Of a stretch of DNA of 64,000 bases, positions 56,406 to 64,000 are shown piece by piece (the stretch's first letter is position 1; each line of letters begins with the position of its first letter). Source of the stretch: Triangularia verruculosa (lineage: Eukaryota; Ascomycota; Sordariomycetes; Sordariales; Podosporaceae); assembly GCA_033296885.1 (NCBI GenBank), contig MU863882.1:310001-374000 (forward strand), in the 5' to 3' direction. A program made the position numbers and the translations under genes. The notes below the pieces were generated by a model. The model saw only the letters and a program-made list of their open reading frames with translations, was not told the DNA's origin and searched no databases.

Positions 56406-58375
56406 TGTGTCCACCGCGTGTTTTTTTTTTTTTTTAGGAATCCCCTCAAAAAAATATTGGAGCGAGGGGTGGTTCAATCCAGCGGATATCCGATAGGGAG
56501 GAGACACACAATGTTAACGAATTGAGTTGCAACCGAGCGACACAAAGAAAAGGGCTGGCCCAGAGCTGGAACGACACACAAATTGATGATGTACTCAAAA
56601 CGGGGATCGAGCAACGGGGATCTTCTTTTCTCTGCTCTCTGCTCTCTCTCTCTCTCTAACTAGCCTTCCACCCTAGGTTTTGTGCTAGTGAGGAGAGGGG
56701 ATTGGGAGAAACCAACTGGACCCGAGTCCGGCGAAAGCCGACGCTTGCCACACGACACCCGAGGAAGCAGCCATAAGAGCTCAGCGCAAACCGGAGGTCG
56801 GGAGTCGGGGCCAACTGGACGGATGATGCAAGCGGCGGCATCCCTTCCACACCCGGCAGCCTGTCATGCAGGTACCGGTCTGTTTAACCCGCAGCAGCTG
56901 TTTTGAGTTGTTCGAACGACATCTCGAAGGTCTGTCTGTGGTTTTAAGCTTTTGCATATTTTCCTTGGTTTTTGTACCTCTCGGAGAGAAACAGACATCT
57001 CTTGGCCGGGGAATCATTCCGAGAGAGCGATAGGAGACCTGAACGGACGAAAAGACCGAGCTTCCAAGCTTTTATAGCCCCGAGCTATTCGGCGGTGCAC
57101 CTCGGCCATCCGCGTATCCTCTGATGATTAACGACTGCGACGCTCCTCCCAGCTGTCAGTCTCAGAAACACGCGTGACACTGGGAGGCTGCCACATGGGC
57201 GGTAGGTAATCTCATATTATAATCAATCCCGCTGCCGACCCGGGTCGGGGAAAAAAGCCGTTGGAAAAGACGTCTGATCTTGAGGCAATTGCCGTGGCAC
57301 GAGCGGTCGACGGTAGCAAGACGCCGGGTGGCTTGTTACCTTTCGTAGTCCTGTGTGTATGTACACCGCTCGTTTGATCATGCCACTTGTTTCCCCAACC
57401 ACTCATTATACTGCCCGCCAGCTGCAGTCGTTTGGTGTTTTGACGCTGCGTGAACGCCCTGACCCTGAAATATTCCTGTGCCTCACTCAACGATCGCGCT
57501 ATGCTGCTCTGGGGAGTGACAGCACAAGAGAGTGCCACTGGGGAGCGGGCTGATAAGCACCCCGATTGGCGGGACACGCTGAGAAGATCCACGGACAGCG
57601 GGAGACAAGACCAGACCAGCATCAAATTTTTTACAGCGTGTTATCACCATCTCCTAATTGGGATTTGCTGCTAATGCAGGGTGAGGGAGCCGGTGTGAGG
57701 AGAAGTGCTGCTCACCTCCACCAAGTCCCAGCTCACGTGTGTTCACCATGAGTGTCTTCGAAGTGAGTAGGTGAGAGCTCCCAGTTGCTGAGAAAGCAGC
57801 TGTAAGCAACGATGATGGAATCATGACCCCCTCACCACATCGTCAGCCCTCGGAAGTGTCCCGGACCCCTCGGCACGGGAAGGGACTGGCTGGTGGGTTG
57901 GTGATGGGCCTGGGGTGTTGGGTGGTGACCGACAGGGGCCTGCAGGGCGTTGTCAAATTACCGGGTGGCTACACGGCAGACCCCTCCACTTAACCCTGAT
58001 GGGTGCTAGCAGCGCGCAGGCCACCATACCCACAACTCTCTGGTTCCAGGGCATCCGCGAGCGACCGGTAATTTCCTGGCCGCGCGCTCCCCTGGCTCGC
58101 TCTCCGCCTCTTCAAGGCTGTTTTTTCACTTCATCCTCGCCCTGTCAGACCAGCCCTTCCTTTCCGTCCTCGCGTCGTCTCTTTCTTGTTCTGCATCCCT
58201 CCGCGGCTGTCAAACTCGCAACCTCACCAGACCCGCGGCGTGTAGCAGTAGAACCACAGGGCGAGGGCGTTGCGTTGTTGTTGTTGTTGTTGTTGTTGCG
58301 TTTTAAACTCCATTCTCTTCGCCCACTTCTCCAGTACAGTACGAATATTCGGTTCTATTTTGTCCCGCCGTTTCG
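56406..58375. other. Divergent promoter, acetoacetyl-CoA synthetase / LCB2
   Basis: About 2 kb. A T15 run at 56421-56435 (A15 in the AACS transcript) lies about 15 bases from its start codon. A (GTT)n run at about 58273-58297 sits in the probable LCB2 leader. A long open frame (57999-58805) overlaps the LCB2 start in another frame; see findings. No RNA gene recognised. Confidence 0.6.
58273..58297. repeat. (GTT)n microsatellite in probable LCB2 leader
   Basis: A GTT trinucleotide run about 80 bases upstream of the LCB2 start codon. Confidence 0.9.
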
Positions 58376-60349
58376 ATGCCACGAAAGCTCACAAACCCTT
58401 TCTCGACCAGTATGCCGCAGTCAGAAAGGGCTGGGGAGCGTCGGCCATCTCACTCCAAGGGCAACCGCCTCGTTGGTTTCTTCTCGTCCAAGGCTAAGGA
58501 GCATTCGCAACCGCAGTCCATGTCGCCGCTTCCGGGCCAGCTCACATCGCCCTCCGCCATGGCCCTCCCCACCATCTCCCTATCCGCCGCCGCTGAGCAG
58601 AACATTGACGAAGCCACCACCACCTTATTTGAGCCACCTACCGCTGAAGAGTCCCGCAAGGAAGAGCGCGCCGCGTCGCAGTTTGGTCCCTTGCTCCATC
58701 CGGCTCACCGACACGTCAGCCAGAGCTTCGGCAAGCCACTGGAAACTCCCATTGAGGATGAGCCACCCTACTACTATGTCCTTACCACATATCTCAGCTA
58801 CCTAATCCTAATCTTCTGCGGCCATATTCGCGACTTCTTCGGCAAGCGCTTCGGCAACAAGAAGCACTACCAGACTCTCAAGGCCCAAAACGGATATGCG
58901 CCTCTCAACGATGATTTCGACAACTTCTATGTCAGGAGACTGAAGCTCCGCCTTGACGACTGCTTCGCCAGACCAACCACCGGTGTTCCCGGTCGCTTCA
59001 TCACTCTAATGGATCGCAAGTCGGATGACTTCAACCGCACCTACAAATTCACCGGCACCTACACCCAGACCCTCAACATGAGCTCCTACAACTACCTCGG
59101 CTTTGCCCAGTCCGATGGTCCCTGCGCCGACGCTGTGGATGAATGTGTTCGCAAATATGGCCTCAGCTGTGCCAGCCCCCGCGCCGATAGCGGCACCAAC
59201 GATCTCGCCCTCGAGGTTGAGCGCGAAGTGGCTCAGTTTGTTGGCAAGCCTGCCGCCATGGTTTTCTCGATGGGTTTCGTCACCAACGCCGGCTCTTTCC
59301 CTGCTCTGGTTTCCAAGGGCTGCCTGATTCTCTCTGACGAACTCAACCACGCTTCGATCCGCATTGGTGCCCGTCTCTCTGGCGCGGTTATTCGCTCGTT
59401 CAAGCACAACGACATCGGTGATCTCGAGGCCAAACTGCGTGAGGCCATTTCCCAAGGCCAGCCCCGCACTCACCGCCCCTGGAAGAAGATTCTCGTTGCT
59501 GTCGAGGGATTGTATTCTATGGAGGGCACCATGGTTGATCTTCCCGGTGTCTTGGCTCTCAAGAAGAAGTACAAATTTTTCCTGTATGTCGACGAGGCTC
59601 ACAGCATTGGAGCCCTTGGACCTAGGGGTCGCGGTGTGTGCGACTACTTCGGTGTGGATCCGGCCGAGATCGATATTCTCATGGGCACTTTGACCAAGTC
59701 TTTTGGCGCCAACGGTGGCTATGTTGCTGCTGAAAAGCACATCATTGACAAGCTCAGAGCCACAAACGCCGCCACTCTTCTCGGTGAATCCCCGGCCCCT
59801 TCTGTTCTCATGCAGATTCTGGCTTCCCTCCGTATCATCACTGGCGAACTCGCACCAGGACAGGGTGAGGAGCGTCTCCAGCGCATTGCGTTCAACTCTC
59901 GCTACCTCCGCCTTGGATTGAAGCGTCTCGGTTACATTGTCTACGGCCACGACGACTCGCCCATCATTCCCATCATGCTTTACCACCCCGCCAAGATCGC
60001 CGCCTTCAGTCACGAAATGCTCAAGCGCAAGATCTCTGTCGTCGTTGTTGGATACCCAGCCACTCCCCTCATCAGCTCCCGTGCCCGCTTCTGCGTCTCT
60101 TCGGCTCACAACAAGGAAGATCTCGACCGCGTCCTCGCTGCCTGCGACGAGGTCGGTGACATCATTCAGATCAAGTACTCTACTGGCCTTGCCGGTGGCG
60201 CTGAGCCTCTGCCAGAAGGTGTTACTCCCGAAATGGAGAAGGAGTGGCGCAAGGCTAACGGTCTTGAGGGCGTCATCAAGCCCCCAAGATGGAAGCTCGA
60301 GGACGTCCTGGCGCGTGGTGTACAAGATGCCAAGGTGGAACTGAGATAA
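58376..60349 (+). CDS. lcb2: Serine palmitoyltransferase subunit 2 (Lcb2)
   Basis: A single-exon gene of 657 residues. Lcb2 carries the pyridoxal phosphate of serine palmitoyltransferase, the ER enzyme that condenses serine with palmitoyl-CoA as the first step of sphingolipid synthesis, with Lcb1 as partner. The PLP-lysine motif is GTLTKSFGANGG with Lys441. Others seen: NYLGFAQSDG, the substrate pocket GLSCASPRADSGTNDL, DELNHASIRIGARLSG, and DEAHSIGALGPRGRGVCDYFG with the Asp and His that hold the cofactor. One membrane segment, YYVLTTYLSYLILIFCG, lies near residues 132-148. The first 120 residues are Ser/Pro-rich and poorly conserved; the ATG is the first in frame after the CT-rich leader. 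The distinction from 5-aminolevulinate synthase rests on GTLTKSFG and the N-terminal membrane anchor. Confidence 0.95.
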   Translation: MPRKLTNPFSTSMPQSERAGERRPSHSKGNRLVGFFSSKAKEHSQPQSMSPLPGQLTSPSAMALPTISLSAAAEQNIDEATTTLFEPPTAEESRKEERAASQFGPLLHPAHRHVSQSFGKPLETPIEDEPPYYYVLTTYLSYLILIFCGHIRDFFGKRFGNKKHYQTLKAQNGYAPLNDDFDNFYVRRLKLRLDDCFARPTTGVPGRFITLMDRKSDDFNRTYKFTGTYTQTLNMSSYNYLGFAQSDGPCADAVDECVRKYGLSCASPRADSGTNDLALEVEREVAQFVGKPAAMVFSMGFVTNAGSFPALVSKGCLILSDELNHASIRIGARLSGAVIRSFKHNDIGDLEAKLREAISQGQPRTHRPWKKILVAVEGLYSMEGTMVDLPGVLALKKKYKFFLYVDEAHSIGALGPRGRGVCDYFGVDPAEIDILMGTLTKSFGANGGYVAAEKHIIDKLRATNAATLLGESPAPSVLMQILASLRIITGELAPGQGEERLQRIAFNSRYLRLGLKRLGYIVYGHDDSPIIPIMLYHPAKIAAFSHEMLKRKISVVVVGYPATPLISSRARFCVSSAHNKEDLDRVLAACDEVGDIIQIKYSTGLAGGAEPLPEGVTPEMEKEWRKANGLEGVIKPPRWKLEDVLARGVQDAKVELR

Positions 60350-61521
60350 ACGTGTCTCACTCATCTTTCTTGCAACGACAAAAAGTACACATGTGCGATT
60401 AGCTGTACATAATAAGATGGGAAAGCGGGCGTGCGGGCGCGATCTTGAGCATTCCCTGTTGACATTCTACTATTGGGAGTTTTAGATATCCTGTCCAGTT
60501 TTCCATGGACCCGGGTGTTCATTTGGTATAATAAGCATCTATGAGGAACGGGTGGAGGAGGTGGTGGTTATGATACGGGTCGGCTGGCTGGTGTCCGGGT
60601 TTTAATTAATGTGGTATGTTGGGATTGACTGGCTGGCAAACATAAAGGGCCTGGGATGGATGGATGGATGGGACGAACGAATGGATGACGGGCAAAGGAG
60701 GAGAAAGCGTGGTGCACCCGGACGACCTTGGGGCTTGTATATTTCTATAACGGGCATGGGAAGCAGGAGTTGGCTGTGTGTCTTTTTTTTTTGCGAGGCG
60801 CAAACAAACACGAAATGAATAGAACCTCGGCCGTTAAGCTATGTTGGTACCGGTTCAAACAAGAAATCTAGAGGAATAGATCCGAAATCGTATATTTAAT
60901 GCTGAATCCGACATTGAGCAGTCTGCAAGCATGGTGAAATAGTAAGAAAGGCCGAGTTTTAGAGGAGTTTAATCTTCAACCCCTCGGTCACGTGGCATCG
61001 CGTTCCATCAACGCCACGGCCACGCGCGTCCATCGATTAAGTTTGATCACATCAGGATATCCGTTTTCGGAATTCGCAACGTCGACATCGACTCAAACTT
61101 TTTTTAGCCACCACCTCTTATTTTGGTTACGACCAGGCTCACGATCTCACTCGTCTTGGACGGGAGCTAGAATCGTAGCAGGAATATCCAGTTGGTAAGT
61201 TTTCTTTTCTTCTCAACGAAAGCTTCATTTTCCGGTTGATTCTCTTCGACCATCTGGTCCTGTCCAACATGTTGGGCTTGCGGTGAGGCGGACTTTAAAT
61301 ACATCAAAGCCAGCACTTGGAGTTTAGTCGATTGGAGGAATGGCTGGGCCACAGCTCATTGTTGGGTTCTGACAGTCATTTTCCAACTGCACAAGCTATA
61401 AGAGCCATTCAAAACCCACGAGGTCGTCCATCCTTTTCACCGAACAACCACCTAACTGACTGCCCCCCCACCCTTCACGCAGAAAAAGATACAAGCTCCG
61501 CTCTTTGTAGGGTAGCAAACA
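60350..61521. other. Intergenic: LCB2 3' flank and promoter of DUF4211 gene
   Basis: About 1.2 kb. It contains an imperfect GGAT-type short repeat near 60655-60690 and a T9 run at about 60783-60791. No gene recognised. Confidence 0.6.
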
Positions 61522-63527
61522 ATGGCGAAGCCCTCCAGAAAGAAACAGCAGACGCTGGAGGCCACCCTAGGTATCTTATGTTCCTCACTTCCCAGCAAAC
61601 CAAAAGCCGCTAACCTTCTATTTCAGGCCGTCCAAGAATCAAGCCTGCTGTGATAACCCCCAGAAAAGCGACCCCGACAAAAGCCTCTCCATCCAAGAAC
61701 AGCGTTATTGCTATGCACCCACCCGCTGCCGCTAGCAGCTCCTCCCCAGGCGGCAATTTCATGACTTCCTCCCAAGTCATAGTTCCAAGTGCACGGAAGT
61801 TGAGGTCGACGAGACCATCGGTCGCTTATTTGGAGGAGCTCGATACCTCGTCTGCTACTGAGGATGGCGAGGATGAATCGCCTGTCAGGTCGACTAGGCA
61901 GAAACCCAAAGGCAAGGAGAAGGCCATCGTTATTAGTGATGACGATGACGAGGAAGAGGAAGAAGATGAGCTACCTACCAAGCGGGGGAAATCCAGTGGG
62001 TCGAAGCCAGCGTCTATTTCTTCTTCATCAGAATCTCCAAGCCCCGCGAAGAAATCAACCCCGAAGCGAAAACAGCCAGTCCAGCTGGATGATGATGAGG
62101 ATGAGGACGATATACCAATCGTCACACCCGTTTCGCTGCGTTTCAACAGGAAGAGGCGGATGGCGGTTGATAGTGATGATTCAGATGACCAGCCTCTGGT
62201 TTCTTCACCTGTGAAGAAGCGCAGACTGATTCGCAAGGGCTCTTCTTCGCCGGCAAAACCGCAGCAGGACGACTCCGAGGACGAAGTTGTAGCACCCACA
62301 CCCAAGCTGCGCTCTTCCCAAACTCCCCGAAAGGCTCTTTCCGCAAAGGAAAAGGCACGAGAGATGCTCCGCCGCCGACGTGCTGGCGAGACCATCATCG
62401 AGGAGGATGAGGAGGACGAAGAGGAAGATGAAGAAGAGGTAGAGCCACGAAAGGCTCTTTATGACACAGATTCCGATCACCTCGCACTTTCAGAGTTTGA
62501 GGACGAGGAAGAAGAAGAAGAAGAAGAAGAAGAGGATGCCCAGCCTTCAGAAGCTCACGGCAAGAAGAAAAAGGAGAGCAAAAGGGACAAGAAGGACAAG
62601 ATGAAAAAGCAAAAACTATTAAAACATCTCAAGCCGGAATCCGACGACGAAGGCACCGAAGCCGAAGCCGAAGACCTAGATGACTTTGTCGTAGAAGACG
62701 ACAGCGACGAGCCCCTCGGCGCTCCAGACGAGCTCATGATGCCTCTCCAGTTCACCCATCACGCCCGCAAGAAGCTCATCGAGCACTTCCGCGACGTAGT
62801 CGAGTGGCTAGTCCAGTACAAGATCAACCCCGGTTTCGCCGAAAAAACCGACGAGCTCTACTGCATCGGCTGGCAGAAACTCGACGACGAAGTCCGCGCC
62901 CTTGCCTCCTCCAAATTCACCTCCTCCGTCTGGAAACCGGATTTCTACAAGTCCCTCCGCGCCCGACCCCAGTACACCTCCATCGAAGTCGGCGCCAACA
63001 ATCACGACTCCGTCTTCGGCTCCAACTGCGAAGCCTGCGGGCGCTCGGGGCACCCAGCCACCTGGACCATCTCCTTCTCCGGCACGCCCTACGTCAAGAA
63101 ATTCGGTATGAACTTTCTCGATCCTGTCGAGCCCCCAAGTTCCAGCGATGACTCCTCCTCTTCCGCTTCCTCTTCCTCCACAGGCGACATCGACGAAGAC
63201 GGCAACACCATACCCCCCGAAGACAAGACGTTTTACGTAGGTGTGACCTGCAATGGAAACGCAGAGATTGCCCACACGTTGATCCACTGGAAACACGCGC
63301 TTCAGGACTGGGTGGAGAGCCAGCTGATGGCGGAGGGGTGGATGCAGCCGGCGAAGCTGGCGGAGAGGGAGGGGATGAAGCCGAGGAGGAAGTACAAGCT
63401 GGTGGACAAGATTGTGGAGGGGTGGGTGGCGGACGGGAAGGTGAGGGCGCTGTTTGGGGAGTTCCAGGGCCAGCTGGAGAGGGCGAGGAATCAGCAGACT
63501 TCGAGTAGGGGGTATAGGAGGGGTTAG
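61522..63527 (+). CDS. DUF4211-domain nuclear protein
   Basis: Exons 61522..61570 and 61627..63527 give 649 residues; the junction reads QQTLEATL-GRPRIKPAVITPRK. The first 360 residues are disordered, with repeated Asp/Glu runs (for example near ISDDDDEEEEEDELP), Ser runs and basic patches such as KRKQP and KKRRLIRKG that could be nuclear localisation signals. GRPRIKP near residue 18 is a partial AT-hook core. The folded C-terminal half, from about LDDFVVEDD to the end, matches the fungal DUF4211 domain and includes a CEACGRSGHPATW motif that may bind zinc and a later VGVTCNGNAEIAHTLIHWKHAL. DUF4211 proteins are poorly studied; a chromatin role is suggested by composition, not shown. The ATG is in an AACAATGG context and the intron has a CTAACC branch site. 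Confidence 0.85.
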
Positions 63528-64000
63528 GCTCTCATGCTGCCATGCCATCATGTTGCGATAGGGGGTATCTTCGAGTTCATTTATCAAGAGTGGGGAGGCT
63601 GGTCGTGTTTTGCTGTCGGGGGTGTGATGTTCACGATATCCATTGGCAAGCAAAGCAGTAGCACACAAGACGCGGTGATTATTGATAAAGAAGAAGGAGA
63701 TAGGAAGCAGCGATTCTCGCACTATGTCTAGTCACCAGGAAGCTAGTCATGAATTCTTTTTTTTTTTTTTTTTTTAACTTGGTAACGCCTACCGTACGTA
63801 TCTTTGCCATTTTTTGCTGATAGCTTCAGATGGACGATACCTGCCAACCTAACCAGCCGTTCCCTTCAACTCGTCTCATCAAACACACATCTTATCTCCC
63901 TCTGCTGCGCCGTGACCTGCCCTCGCAAGCCCATCAAAAGTCAATAATCCATCGTATATCAGCATCTTTTGTCATTCAATCAGTGGTGAGTATACAATCA
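63528..64000. other. 3' flank and probable leader of a further plus-strand gene
   Basis: Contains a T19 run at about 63757-63775, then from about 63860 a C-rich, ATG-poor stretch resembling a 5' leader. A GTGAGT at 63986 could be the donor of a leader intron or of a first exon. No coding sequence can be read before the window ends. Confidence 0.4.

Noticed and set aside
59006..60364. 452-codon open frame antisense to LCB2
   Set aside because: Same cause as above; LCB2 is secure with its PLP motif, and the antisense product has no recognisable feature.
62808..63722. 304-codon open frame antisense to the DUF4211 gene
   Set aside because: Shadow of a confidently coding region, with Pro/Leu/His-rich low-complexity sequence.
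1..64000. CRISPR arrays, transposons, secondary-metabolite cluster
   Set aside because: No regular direct repeats with spacers, transposase or reverse-transcriptase motifs, terminal repeats, or PKS/NRPS/terpene core genes were seen.

Overview
The window is nuclear DNA from a filamentous ascomycete, most likely a Sordariomycete and plausibly a Sordariales member. This rests on short spliceosomal introns (about 50-130 nt) with GTRAGT donors, CTRAC branch sites and YAG acceptors, C-rich third codon positions, 1-8 kb spacers, CT-rich leaders, a tRNA-Ala with a 13-nt intron next to the anticodon, and a MoaA/MoaC molybdopterin locus of the nit-7/cnxABC type. I cannot name the species. I saw no transposon, virus, CRISPR array, rRNA gene or biosynthetic gene cluster. 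Splice models below were joined by hand, checking phase at each junction.

Layout. 1-196 (-): the first codons of cohesin SMC3. 2553-8444 (+): the Mot1/BTAF1 ATPase, diverging from SMC3. 9433-11620 (+): a DUF3074 START-like protein with a coiled-coil tail. 11925-12010 (-): tRNA-Ala(AGC). 12379-14389 (-): a siderophore-type MFS transporter whose upstream region carries a GATA palindrome matching the fungal iron-repressor site. 16365-20271 (-): a RING-H2/PH-like/vWA protein related to the Far1/Ste5 pheromone scaffolds. 20272-27961: about 7.7 kb with no recognisable gene. 27962-29672 (-): adenylosuccinate synthetase in seven exons. 30909-32534 (-): a secreted protein with an apparent one-base frameshift in a G7 run.

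35154-36526 (+): an ELO-family fatty-acid elongase. 38626-39624 (-): a FYVE-finger protein. 41458-42219 (+): the SNARE Ykt6. 45030-47374 (-): MoaA then MoaC for molybdenum cofactor synthesis. 48202-49900 (+): a WRAP73/WDR8-type WD40 protein diverging from the MoaA gene. 52040-53532 (+): a two-RRM RNA-binding protein. 54172-56405 (-): acetoacetyl-CoA synthetase. 58376-60349 (+): serine palmitoyltransferase subunit 2. 61522-63527 (+): a DUF4211 nuclear protein. The last bases look like the leader of another plus-strand gene.

Most genes are housekeeping functions with no shared pathway. Acetoacetyl-CoA synthetase, the elongase and Lcb2 all belong to lipid metabolism but are not a cluster. The points most worth a second look are the GATA palindrome upstream of the siderophore transporter, the stop/donor overlap between MoaA and MoaC, the Far1/Ste5-like scaffold with a degenerate metal site, the homopolymer frameshift in the secreted protein, and the 7.7-kb gene-free stretch.
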